Of a DNA stretch of 64,000 nt, positions 56,276 to 64,000 are shown piece after piece. Both the position numbers and the translations under genes were made by a program. Below the pieces are notes generated by a model that was not told where the DNA came from, did not search any database, and was given only the letters and a program-made list of their open reading frames with translations. Every line of letters starts with the position of its first letter. The stretch's first letter is position 1. Source of the stretch: Methanococcoides seepicolus (GTDB lineage Archaea > Halobacteriota > Methanosarcinia > Methanosarcinales > Methanosarcinaceae); the NCBI RefSeq assembly GCF_023684405.1, contig NZ_JAGSOI010000004.1, positions 1 through 64,000 of the forward strand. Reading direction: 5' to 3'.

Positions 56276-57370
56276 TCAAAAGAACTCAGCCAGCGTTTTC
56301 TGACCCTTGTTCTCATGCAGGTTCCCCACACGCACACCAATGCGGCGGATATTGACAGTACTGCTATCCAGCAATTCCCCCATTATCTGATAGGAAACTT
56401 CCCGAAGCACTGACTTTTCAGCCATGGGATGATTGAGCGTATGGCTTTTGGTAACGGTCTTGAAATTAGAATATATGACGGTTATAGTAACTGATCTGAA
56501 AGAAACACTCCTTGCAGTAACTTTACTGAACACATCATCTAAAAGCTCATCCAGCAGGGAGAGCACCAGATCGCTTTTGCGGGTATCATGGGTAAGGGAG
56601 GCCATCCTGCCGATCTGGTCAGAACTGGTCTTCTCCTTAACAGGATCGTCATCGATGCCTGATGCAGCCATCTTGAGCCACGTACCCCGGGTCTTCCCGA
56701 AAATGGAGATCAGCTCCTGAACATCGTGCCCGGCAAGATCTTCCACGATATCGATACCCATACCGGCAAGTTTTTCCTCCGTGACCTTTCCGATACCCCA
56801 TAATTTTGCCACAGGCATCTTCCTGAGGAAACCATCCACCTCATCCTCCCTTATAACAGTGATACCGTCCGGCTTCTGACGGGATGATGCCATCTTGGCG
56901 ATTATCTTGTTAGGACCTATGCCCACCGAACATGTAAGGCCCTCCAGCTCCTTTACACCTTCCTTGATGCTCTGTGCGATCTGCTGTGCCTTATCAAGAT
57001 CTCCCCCTGAGGTAGCCGTCACTTCAAGGAAGGCCTCATCGATACCTAACTTCTCGAAAAGTTCCCCGTCATTGTCAGCATAGGACCTGAGTATTTCCAT
57101 TATACTGTCCGAAACTTCAGAATAGAAGGGTTTTCTCACCGGCAAAAAAACAGCATCCGGTTTGACAGCCTTTGCAAGACGACAGGGCATAGCGGAGTGA
57201 ATGCCTGCATCCCTTGCAGCATAGTTGCAGGTACTGACAGCACCCCCTTCCTCGCCACGATTGGAATACATACAGACCACGACCGCTTTTCCCCTAAGGG
57301 AAGGGTCTTCACGCTCTTCTATGGCGGCATAGAAATAATCCATATCTACATGAAGGATAATGCGGGACAT
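56276..57370 (-). CDS. dinB: DNA polymerase IV (Y family, DinB)
   Basis: 364-aa translesion polymerase. The N-terminal IILHVDMDYFYAAIE carries the catalytic D9 and D11 region, and LGIDEAFLEVT supplies the second acidic pair. SVGIGPNKIIAKMAS and the little-finger domain (VSFRSVTITVIYSNFKTV) are present. The last residues QKTLAEFF form a PCNA-interacting box (Q-x2-L-x2-F-F), so recruitment by PCNA (27172-27909) is expected. The sequence is intact. Confidence 0.95.
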   Translation of the reverse strand: MSRIILHVDMDYFYAAIEEREDPSLRGKAVVVCMYSNRGEEGGAVSTCNYAARDAGIHSAMPCRLAKAVKPDAVFLPVRKPFYSEVSDSIMEILRSYADNDGELFEKLGIDEAFLEVTATSGGDLDKAQQIAQSIKEGVKELEGLTCSVGIGPNKIIAKMASSRQKPDGITVIREDEVDGFLRKMPVAKLWGIGKVTEEKLAGMGIDIVEDLAGHDVQELISIFGKTRGTWLKMAASGIDDDPVKEKTSSDQIGRMASLTHDTRKSDLVLSLLDELLDDVFSKVTARSVSFRSVTITVIYSNFKTVTKSHTLNHPMAEKSVLREVSYQIMGELLDSSTVNIRRIGVRVGNLHENKGQKTLAEFF

Positions 57371-57451
57371 TGTAAGAACTAGTATCCATAAAGTCAGTTA
57401 AAGGATGTGGTAAGCGGAGTGGAAATAAAGTTATTGATGAGGGTTTTTCAT

Positions 57452-58132
57452 TCAATCCAGCCTTGAAGGGCAGAGTTTTGAAACCAGACAAACGGTACAT
57501 TGAGGTTTTTTTGCATCACATACCCTGCGCCCATGAAGGATAAGTGTCATTGACAGATCGTCCCAGTCCTTTTGATCTACAAGCTTCATAAGGTCCTGTT
57601 CTATCTTCTTCGGGTCAGTGTTCTCAGTAAGCCCCAACTTGCCGGAAACCCTTTTCACATGCGTATCCACGGCAATGCCTTCCACCTTACCGAATCCCCT
57701 TGCAAGAACGATATTGGCTGTCTTTCGAGCAACTCCCGGAAGGGTTGTAAGCTCTTCCATGGTGTCAGGCACCTTGCCATTGAAATCTGAAAGGATCAGT
57801 TGTGATGTCCTTTTTATGTTCTTCGATTTGGCACGGTAAAAACCGGTAGAGTATATCTCTTTTTCAAGTATATCTAGGTCAGCCGCTGCAAGAGCTTCCG
57901 CATTCGTATATTTCCTGAACAGCTCATTTGTCACTTTATTGACCTGCGTATCGGTACACTGTGCCGAAAGGATAGTAGCTATCAGTAACTCGAACTCATT
58001 GCTGTAATCCAGCTCAGGTTGAGGGTCAGGGTATTCTTTTTTCAGGATAGACCAGATAAGGTCAAAGTTTGCAGTATTGTCCATCACTATCGCCAGAGGA
58101 ACTTTGTTAATACCATACAAAACGTTTTGCAT
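57452..58132 (-). CDS. nth: Endonuclease III
   Basis: Up to 226-aa DNA glycosylase/AP lyase for oxidised pyrimidines. The HhH motif with the catalytic Lys is LPGVARKTANIVLARG, the catalytic Asp lies in GIAVDTHVKRVSGKLGL, and the four cysteines CDAKKPQCTVCLVSKLC hold the 4Fe-4S cluster (C-x6-C-x2-C-x5-C). Met 58084 (MDNTANFDLIWS) is a good alternative start that matches homologue N-termini; the longer frame adds 16 residues. It lies upstream of dinB on the same strand (81 bp) and may form a DNA-repair transcription unit with it. Confidence 0.93.
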   Translation of the reverse strand: MQNVLYGINKVPLAIVMDNTANFDLIWSILKKEYPDPQPELDYSNEFELLIATILSAQCTDTQVNKVTNELFRKYTNAEALAAADLDILEKEIYSTGFYRAKSKNIKRTSQLILSDFNGKVPDTMEELTTLPGVARKTANIVLARGFGKVEGIAVDTHVKRVSGKLGLTENTDPKKIEQDLMKLVDQKDWDDLSMTLILHGRRVCDAKKPQCTVCLVSKLCPSRLD

Positions 58133-58202
58133 GAAACGTCTAAAGCATATTTATATGATACAACAAAAATAAGTACTGTAGGAGAAGGAGGATGTTGGCG
58201 TA

Positions 58203-59600
58203 GTGATCGAATATTTTTTAAACCTGGTGGATACCGCCCCGGATAGGTTGATCCTTCTGAAAAGCATTGACGAGATCGTATGGGGACTTCCCCTACTTAC
58301 ACTACTTGTCGGGACCGGAGTTTATCTTACATTGCGTCTTGGCTTTATTCAAGTATTCAAATTACCATTGGCATTGCATTATGTTATCAAGCCTGATAGA
58401 TCAGACAGGAACTACGCCGGAGATATTAGCAGCTTTGCAGCCCTTACCACCGCACTTGCCGCTACTATCGGTACAGGAAACATCGTAGGAGTTGCCACAG
58501 CCATCAAGGTCGGAGGGCCGGGAGCACTGTTCTGGATGTGGTTGGCAGCTTTTTTCGGTATGGCTACCAAATATGCCGAATCCATGCTAGCAGTCAAGTA
58601 CAGAAAGATCGATGAGAACGGACAGATGTCAGGTGGTCCTATGTACTACATCACAAAAGGACTTGCTGGCAAGTTCTATGCACGCCCTCTTGCGGGTTTC
58701 TTTGCATTCAGCGGAATAGGTGTTGCATTTTTTGGGATAGGTATTTTCCCACAGGTCAATGCGATCGCAGATTCAGCTGCGATCACATTCAGCATTCCCC
58801 CGATCTACACAGCTGTTGTTATCACGGTCCTTGTGGCTTTGGTCACCATAGGAGGCATAAAGAGCATTGCCAGAGTTGCACAGGTATTTGTTCCGTTCAT
58901 GGCTATCGCTTATGTTCTTGGATGTCTGCTCATCATATTTACCAATCTGGACATGCTTTCCGACACGATAAGACTGATAATAATGTCTGCATTCACCCCA
59001 ACAGCAGCCACAGGAGGATTTTTAGGTGCTTCGATGTTACTTGCAGTACAGATGGGAATTGCAAGAGGAGTGTTCTCCAATGAATCAGGTCTTGGAAGCG
59101 CACCCATAGCAGCCGCAGCAGCAAAAGTGAAAGAACCTGCGAGACAGGGGCTTATTTCCATGACAGGAACATTCTTTGACACGATCATCGTCTGTACGAT
59201 GACAGGAATAGTGCTTGTGATGACAGGCTCCTGGACAAGTGAATATGAAGGTGCCTACATGACCTCATACGCATTCACCACAGGTCTTGAGAGCATTGGA
59301 GCCTACATTGTAGGAATTGGTCTGATCTTCTTTGCATTTACCACCATACTTGGATGGAACTATTACGGGGAAAGATGTGTGGAGTTCCTTGTTGGTGTCA
59401 AGGGCATACTTCCTTACAAGATAGTTTACATATTGCTAGTTGGAGGAGGAGTCTACATTACCCTTGAGACCATCTGGATACTGGCAGATATCGTGAACGC
59501 ATTGATGGTAATACCAAACCTCATAGCACTTCTTGCTTTGCGGAAGGTGATCGCCAGTGAGACCAGGAAATATTTTGAAGATATAGAGAAAGAGAGCTAA
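58203..59600 (+). CDS. Sodium:alanine/glycine symporter (AGCS family)
   Basis: 465-aa membrane transporter of the alanine or glycine:cation symporter family. Landmarks are VWGLPLLTLLVGTGVYLTLR, ALTTALAATIGTGNIVGVAT, MWLAAFFGMATKYAESMLAV, FSNESGLGSAPIAAAAA and some 11 helices. It uses the Na+ gradient. The GTG at 58203 is the apparent start; AAGGAGGA at 58185-58192 is about 10 bases before it. Just after that site an ATG opens a three-codon ORF (ATG TTG GCG TAG) whose stop overlaps the GTG. The gene diverges from nth (70 bp). Confidence 0.92.
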   Translation: MIEYFLNLVDTAPDRLILLKSIDEIVWGLPLLTLLVGTGVYLTLRLGFIQVFKLPLALHYVIKPDRSDRNYAGDISSFAALTTALAATIGTGNIVGVATAIKVGGPGALFWMWLAAFFGMATKYAESMLAVKYRKIDENGQMSGGPMYYITKGLAGKFYARPLAGFFAFSGIGVAFFGIGIFPQVNAIADSAAITFSIPPIYTAVVITVLVALVTIGGIKSIARVAQVFVPFMAIAYVLGCLLIIFTNLDMLSDTIRLIIMSAFTPTAATGGFLGASMLLAVQMGIARGVFSNESGLGSAPIAAAAAKVKEPARQGLISMTGTFFDTIIVCTMTGIVLVMTGSWTSEYEGAYMTSYAFTTGLESIGAYIVGIGLIFFAFTTILGWNYYGERCVEFLVGVKGILPYKIVYILLVGGGVYITLETIWILADIVNALMVIPNLIALLALRKVIASETRKYFEDIEKES

Positions 59601-59639
59601 AGCTGCTGAAGATCATTGGTTATTGATCGAACTGAAGTT

Positions 59640-59695
59640 ACGATAAGAAAAATAAGAAAATAAAAAGAAAAGAGGAACGGGTTTACTGTAACCCG
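59640..59695 (-). terminator. Terminator of the porCDAB transcript
   Basis: On the minus strand CGGGTT (59690-59695 side) and AACCCG form a 6-bp hairpin at 59678-59695 that overlaps the porB stop. It is followed by a long pyrimidine-rich tract down to 59640, typical of archaeal termination. Confidence 0.6.
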
Positions 59696-60558
59696 AACTT
59701 CTCGATATTAGCGTCAGCGAGTGCCTGTATCTTCTTGATCATCTCGTCTCCACCTTCCATTGTGAAAAGGTGCTTGAAACGGCGCTGCATCTTAAGATAG
59801 TCCTCGACCGGTTTTGGGTTCTTGATCTTCTTAGCCTTGGTGAGCTCACCATCTTCCATCTCATAGAGTGGCCAGAGACATGTTTCGACTGCCAGCTTTG
59901 CGATCTCTATGGTCTTGGAGCTATCGAATCCCCATCCGGTAGTACATGGTGAATGTGCGTGCACGTAGGTAGGACCTTCGACATCGACAGCTTTCTTGAC
60001 CTTCCTTATCATGTCCTTTGGATATCCGATGGATGTTGTTGTAACGTATGGAGAACCGTGTGCTACCATGATGGCTGGCATGTTCTTCTTTGGACGAATG
60101 TTACCAAAGGATACCTTACCTGCCGGACTGGTTGTGGTCGAAGCTGCAAATGGCGTTGCACCACTTCTCTGTACACCAGTGTTCATGTATGCCTCATTGT
60201 CGATACAGACGTATGTGAAGTCGTGTCCACGCTCGAATGCACCGGATATGGAACGCATACCGATATCGAGGGTTGCACCGTCACCGCCCATTGCGATGAT
60301 CTTGGTCTTGCCAAACTCGCCCTTTGCTTTGAGAGCTGCCTCAATGCCTGAAGCGACTGCTGCATTGTTCTCAAAAAGGGAGTGTATAAATGGGACATTC
60401 CAGGAAGATTCCGGATATGGAGTGGTCATGACCTCAAGACATCCGGTAGGACTTACAACGATACAGTCCTCGCCTGCTGCCATGAGAGTGAACTTTGCAG
60501 CTATTGCGTCACAGCAACCTGCGCATCCCCTATGTCCTGCTTGTAAGAGTGGTTTCAT
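59683..60558 (-). CDS. porB: Pyruvate:ferredoxin oxidoreductase, beta subunit
   Basis: 291-aa thiamine-diphosphate-binding subunit. The GDG-x(n)-N motif appears as [10 protein letters not shown] with [16 protein letters not shown], and the cysteines [11 protein letters not shown] and the later CTTGWGF hold the proximal iron-sulfur cluster. It joins the alpha, gamma and delta subunits to oxidise pyruvate to acetyl-CoA or form pyruvate for biosynthesis. Its ATG overlaps the TGA of porA by 4 bp. Confidence 0.95.
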   Translation of the reverse strand: MKPLLQAGHRGCAGCCDAIAAKFTLMAAGEDCIVVSPTGCLEVMTTPYPESSWNVPFIHSLFENNAAVASGIEAALKAKGEFGKTKIIAMGGDGATLDIGMRSISGAFERGHDFTYVCIDNEAYMNTGVQRSGATPFAASTTTSPAGKVSFGNIRPKKNMPAIMVAHGSPYVTTTSIGYPKDMIRKVKKAVDVEGPTYVHAHSPCTTGWGFDSSKTIEIAKLAVETCLWPLYEMEDGELTKAKKIKNPKPVEDYLKMQRRFKHLFTMEGGDEMIKKIQALADANIEKFGLQ

Positions 60559-61769
60559 AACAATTCCTCCTTCAGGTCGGTGAACTGACTTTCGACAGTG
60601 ATACCTGAATCAATTACTTTCTTTGCTTCGTCAACGATGGCCTCCATGGTGCTCATTGGGATATCACGACCCCCATGACCTATCATGAAACCGATTATAG
60701 GAATATTGACATTTGTGTTGTACAAACTTCCCTTTGTCTCGGTGAACAGTGCACCCTCATTGAGGCCAAGGGAGATGTTCTTGTCCAGTGCAACAACTAC
60801 TTTAGCGCCCTTGATAGCGTTCTTAATAGCTTCTGCAGGGAACGGACGGAAAGACCGTACCTTTAAGACACCTACCTTGACACCCTGTGCCCTGAGCTTG
60901 TCAACGACATCCTTGATGGTACCAACAATAGAGCCCATTGCCATGAGAATGATATCAGCATCTTCTGTCTCGTATGTGTCGATAAGACCACCATAGTGTC
61001 TGCCAAAGAGGTCATAGAACTCATCTGCAGCATCCTCTATGACCTTCAATGCCTTGTTCATTGCCTGCTGTTGCAGGTATCTGAACTCAGTGTAGGAATT
61101 AGGATCTGCAAAAGCACCGAAGGTCTTAGGGTTCTTCGGGTCGAGCTTGAACTTTGGCTCAAATGGTGGCAGATATTCTGCTACGAGATCTTCGTCAAGA
61201 AGGACCACAGGTTCATAGACATGTGACAGAATAAAACCGTCAAGACATGCCAGTACCGGAAGCAAGATATCTGGATCTTCAGCGATCTTGAATGCCTGTG
61301 CGGTCATGTCAGATGCTTCCTGAGTGTCCTCTGCGTGAAGCTGTATCCAACCGGTGTCTCTCTGGGAAATGGAATCCTGGTGGTCGTTCCAGATGTTAAT
61401 AGGAGCACTTACAGCCCTGTTCACAACGGTCATTACAACAGGTAATCTCATACCTGAGACGTTGAAAAGAACCTCGTGCATGAGTTCAAGACCCTGGGAT
61501 GTGGTCGCAGAATAACTCCTTGCACCTGCTGCGGAAGAACCGACAAGTGCGGAAATTGCGGAGAACTCGGATTCCACGTTGAGGTACTCACAGTTTGGTA
61601 TCTCGCCATCAGCGATGAACTGGGAGATATCCTCTACAATATGGGTCTGTGGTGTAATAGGATATGCGGAAATGACATTTGGCCTGCATGCTTTTACAGC
61701 ATCTGCAACAGCATACGATCCTTCAACAACGACCATATCCTTCTTGTCATTCTCAAAATTTCGTTTCAT
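60555..61769 (-). CDS. porA: Pyruvate:ferredoxin oxidoreductase, alpha subunit
   Basis: 404-aa subunit with the pyrimidine-binding half of the cofactor site. N-terminal [36 protein letters not shown], and [16 protein letters not shown] are conserved. It is in the operon order gamma, delta, alpha, beta, 1 bp from porD and overlapping porB by 4 bp. The middle contains [18 protein letters not shown]. Sequence is intact; the substrate pyruvate is inferred from high overall resemblance to methanogen Por. Confidence 0.95.
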   Translation of the reverse strand: MKRNFENDKKDMVVVEGSYAVADAVKACRPNVISAYPITPQTHIVEDISQFIADGEIPNCEYLNVESEFSAISALVGSSAAGARSYSATTSQGLELMHEVLFNVSGMRLPVVMTVVNRAVSAPINIWNDHQDSISQRDTGWIQLHAEDTQEASDMTAQAFKIAEDPDILLPVLACLDGFILSHVYEPVVLLDEDLVAEYLPPFEPKFKLDPKNPKTFGAFADPNSYTEFRYLQQQAMNKALKVIEDAADEFYDLFGRHYGGLIDTYETEDADIILMAMGSIVGTIKDVVDKLRAQGVKVGVLKVRSFRPFPAEAIKNAIKGAKVVVALDKNISLGLNEGALFTETKGSLYNTNVNIPIIGFMIGHGGRDIPMSTMEAIVDEAKKVIDSGITVESQFTDLKEELL

Positions 61770-62030
61770 TTATTTCTCCTCCAGAACCATCTCAATAGCG
61801 TCCTTTGGACATTCGTTCGCACAAATACCGCATCCTTTACAGAAATCATAGTTGAACTCAAAGAAACCGTCATCTCTTGCATCGACTGACATGTCCGGAC
61901 AAAGAAGTTCACAGAGTTTGCATTTGATACATTTGTCATAATCAAAAACTGGTCTGAATGTTCTCCAGCCACCGGTCTTGTTGACAAGAGTGGAGCCTGG
62001 TTCACAAACGCCTCCTGGTGAAATTGTCAT
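61770..62030 (-). CDS. porD: Pyruvate:ferredoxin oxidoreductase, delta subunit
   Basis: 86-aa ferredoxin-like subunit with two 4Fe-4S motifs, CIKCKLCELLCPD and CKGCGICANECPKDA. The N-terminal segment SPGGVCEPGSTLVNKTGGWR is that of the Por delta subunit. It lies between porC (3 bp) and porA (0 bp). Confidence 0.95.
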   Translation of the reverse strand: MTISPGGVCEPGSTLVNKTGGWRTFRPVFDYDKCIKCKLCELLCPDMSVDARDDGFFEFNYDFCKGCGICANECPKDAIEMVLEEK

Positions 62031-62033
62031 AAT

Positions 62034-62576
62034 TTAAGCCTCCGTCATCATATCGTAAGCTTTCTGGATAGCTTCTGCGTTCTTTTCACCGACTTTACCC
62101 GGGAAACGCTCCATAACGGCATTCTTGATGGATTCCGGATCGATAAGACCGGAAGCACCGGCGAAAGCACCTAAAAGAACAGTGTTAACAATAGGTCTGC
62201 CGATGATGTCAAGAGCGATCTTCGTAGCGTTGACGGTCATGATCTTTGCATTTGTGTTAAGATCGAAATGTTCCGGCTCAAAGTCACTGTTAATAAGAAT
62301 AACACCATCATCTTTTGCACCGCTCTCTACACTGACCACTTCAAGAAGGGTTGGGTCCTGAACGATAACATAGTCTGGCTCGTATACCTGTGCCCTTAGC
62401 CTGATCGGGTCGTCATTGATCCTGGTGAATGCCTGAACAGGTGCACCACGGCGCTCGACACCGAATGCTGGAAAAGCCTGGCTGAACTTTCCATCAGCGA
62501 AAGCTGCAACCGCAAGCAATTCAGCAGCAGTAACGGAGCCCTGTCCACCCCTACCGTGTATTCGTATTTCTTTCAT
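62034..62576 (-). CDS. porC: Pyruvate:ferredoxin oxidoreductase, gamma subunit
   Basis: 180-aa gamma subunit and first gene of the operon. [39 protein letters not shown] and [20 protein letters not shown] are characteristic. Its ATG at 62576 is preceded by a 140-base leader with a perfect hairpin and an upstream TATA box (see the entry at 62577-62914). Confidence 0.95.
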   Translation of the reverse strand: MKEIRIHGRGGQGSVTAAELLAVAAFADGKFSQAFPAFGVERRGAPVQAFTRINDDPIRLRAQVYEPDYVIVQDPTLLEVVSVESGAKDDGVILINSDFEPEHFDLNTNAKIMTVNATKIALDIIGRPIVNTVLLGAFAGASGLIDPESIKNAVMERFPGKVGEKNAEAIQKAYDMMTEA

Positions 62577-62914
62577 GTATTATTCTCCTATGACAGTGCG
62601 TGTATAATTGTACGATAATAGCAGTCAAAGTGTTTTTCAGATGGCAACAGATCAATAGCCAAGAGGGATCGGCAAAAAAGTTACCATCGTGGAGGTGACT
62701 GTTCCTCCACATACATCGACTGCCAAAAATATATATAGCAGTCTAAATGCAATGTTTAATTGTGTACAATCCTAATCTTATTTAGTCTTTTGGTGAATTG
62801 ATCGAACAAAGTTCTCGGAAAAAACACCCATTTTTGCTCAAAAACACAATGCAAAGCCCATGTTAGACAATAACACGCATATACACGAGAATAATATACA
62901 AATACACATAAATA
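62577..62914 (-). promoter_or_regulatory. por operon leader and promoter
   Basis: Read on the minus strand, CTATATATATTTTTGG (about 62724-62740) is a good TATA box. Transcription would begin about 25 bases downstream, giving a leader of roughly 120 bases. In it lies a perfect 7-bp hairpin: on the plus strand GTGGAGG (62689-62695) and CCTCCAC (62704-62710) with an 8-base loop. The rest up to 62914 is AT-rich with no gene. The hairpin is either a leader structure or, if the start is further down, an operator. Confidence 0.55.
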
Positions 62915-63871
62915 TCACACCAAATCTTTTTCACACATATTCTTAACAAACTCTACAATAGAGTCTCTTGAATCCGCATATCCTATCTCGGAACGCATGC
63001 TTCGACTTCCTTTCAACCCTCTCGTGAACCACTGTACATGTGCTTTCAAATTAATATGCGAGGACAGGTCGAACTTTTCCAAAAGATCCAGATATTCCAG
63101 AAGGTCATCTCTTTTCTGCTCACATCCACACTCGAGGATCTCCCCATCGTCCAAATATCTGGATATACGATAGAACACGTGAGGATCACCCATTGCAGCC
63201 CTGCCTACCATCAATCCATCACATCCGGTATATTCCAGCACCTTTTCAGCAGATGCGCCATCCCTGATATCGCCATTGGCTATCACTGGAATGGAAAGCT
63301 CTTCTTTGATAAGCTTTGCATAACTATGGTCAGCAGTCCCGCTATAACCCAGTTCGCGGGTCCTCCCGTGGACAGTGATACCACAAACCCCCGCATCCTC
63401 AAGCCTGTGTGCGATATCAAGAGTGGCTGCACGGCTCTCCAGCACACGTATCTTTGCAGTTACAGGAGTGTCCACCCCTTCACAAAGAGTTGAGAACATA
63501 TCGCTGACACGTTCAGGAGAATCAAGCAGTGCGGAACCACAGCCTGCATTGGTGATCACCGGGGCCGGACATCCAAGATTAATATCGATTATAGCCGGAT
63601 GGAACATATCTTCGAGAACAAGTGCAGCTTCCGTGACCACATCTGGAGAATTGCCGAACAACTGCACACCAAAAGGACGCTCTTCATCACAGGTCATCCC
63701 ACGCAGAACGGAACTGTCATTTCCATGCACAACAGCATCCGAACTTATCATTTCAGTAAAACAAAGGGATGCACCATATTTCTTGCACATGAGACGAAAT
63801 GCCAGGTTCGTGACCTCTGCCAATGGTGCAAGCAAAAGGTCTCCGGGAAGGTCAACTCTGCCAAGTCTCAT
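62915..63871 (-). CDS. tRNA-dihydrouridine synthase family protein
   Basis: 318-aa flavoenzyme. The TIM barrel begins DLLLAPLAEVTNLAFRLMCK, catalytic Cys lies in NLGCPAPVITNAGCGSALL (second Cys), then VTAKIRVLES, GITVHGRTRELGYSGTADHS, and IPVIANGDIRDGASAEKVLE. The C-terminal DLSSHINLKAHVQWFTRGLK segment is the RNA-binding part. It reduces uridines in tRNA D-loops; which position is open. The upstream region 63872-64000 is AT-rich and may hold its promoter (ATATATCAGTATG on the minus strand). Confidence 0.9.
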   Translation of the reverse strand: MRLGRVDLPGDLLLAPLAEVTNLAFRLMCKKYGASLCFTEMISSDAVVHGNDSSVLRGMTCDEERPFGVQLFGNSPDVVTEAALVLEDMFHPAIIDINLGCPAPVITNAGCGSALLDSPERVSDMFSTLCEGVDTPVTAKIRVLESRAATLDIAHRLEDAGVCGITVHGRTRELGYSGTADHSYAKLIKEELSIPVIANGDIRDGASAEKVLEYTGCDGLMVGRAAMGDPHVFYRISRYLDDGEILECGCEQKRDDLLEYLDLLEKFDLSSHINLKAHVQWFTRGLKGSRSMRSEIGYADSRDSIVEFVKNMCEKDLV

Positions 63872-64000
63872 ATTGTCAGTTCACACAAAGACATACTGAT
63901 ATATAAAATCAAATACTTGACAGTTCCATTCACCCTAATATACTATAATTCATACAAATGTAGTATAATAAGAGAACTACAGGTATAACCATTGCAGGAA

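Overview
The window comes from a methanogenic euryarchaeon, most likely of the family Methanosarcinaceae (Methanococcoides or Methanolobus type). It encodes archaeal replication and transcription factors (PCNA, primase large subunit, transcription factor S), an Lsm protein with ribosomal protein L37e, archaeal-type AlaRS and ValS, archaeosortase A, a four-subunit pyruvate:ferredoxin oxidoreductase, and archaeal pterin and cofactor genes. None of the roughly 50 intact genes ends in TAG. That fits a pyrrolysine-decoding methanogen, although no pyl gene lies in the window.

Layout. 1-4.4 kb is a scarred accessory region. It holds an IS605-type TnpB element inserted just upstream of a secreted-protein gene, a palindromic repeat sitting in a MazF remnant, and two decayed fragments of the same endonuclease IV-like gene. 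These two fragments flank an AbiE-like toxin-antitoxin pair whose antitoxin carries a PD-(D/E)XK-like N-terminus. 4.5-7.5 kb encodes two secreted surface proteins (one with an EF-hand-like tail, one PGF-pre-PGF type). 7.7-9.9 kb has ogt, an MFS exporter and a small membrane protein, followed by tRNA-Thr(UGT). 10.2-17.6 kb is housekeeping: class II aldolase, CDP-alcohol phosphatidyltransferase, archease and RtcB RNA ligase, a PUA protein, a beta-helix protein, argD and hisC. 17.6-24.1 kb has mptD, a large PAS/GAF histidine kinase, a broken HTH regulator and clpB.

24.2-26.3 kb is a polar-lipid and archaeosortase operon (artA-psd-pssA), functionally linked to surface-protein anchoring. 26.4-31.5 kb carries a Nudix gene, tfs, pcna, priL, cfbB/cbiA, moaA and a 58-aa protein. 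31.7-33.4 kb holds two decayed secreted-protein genes rich in in-frame TAG, followed by a gene-poor AT-rich stretch with a 13-bp tandem repeat. 34-52.5 kb contains a SulP transporter, surE, alaS, a fused ATPase-like/REC signalling protein, valS, a universal stress protein, thiD-thiN, lsm, rpl37e, purF, a PAP2 phosphatase and a fused 5-oxoprolinase.

52.5-56.3 kb is a second accessory island of low GC. It has an IS630 remnant, an unrecognised helical protein, a family B polymerase C-terminal piece that starts at motif C, a PD-(D/E)XK-like protein, and a pair of repeats resembling a tRNA 3' end. 56.3-64 kb returns to core genes: dinB with a C-terminal PCNA-binding motif, nth, an alanine/glycine:Na+ symporter, porCDAB with a long leader, and a tRNA-dihydrouridine synthase. 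The two accessory islands, the amber-interrupted genes and the artA lipid operon are the parts most worth a second look.
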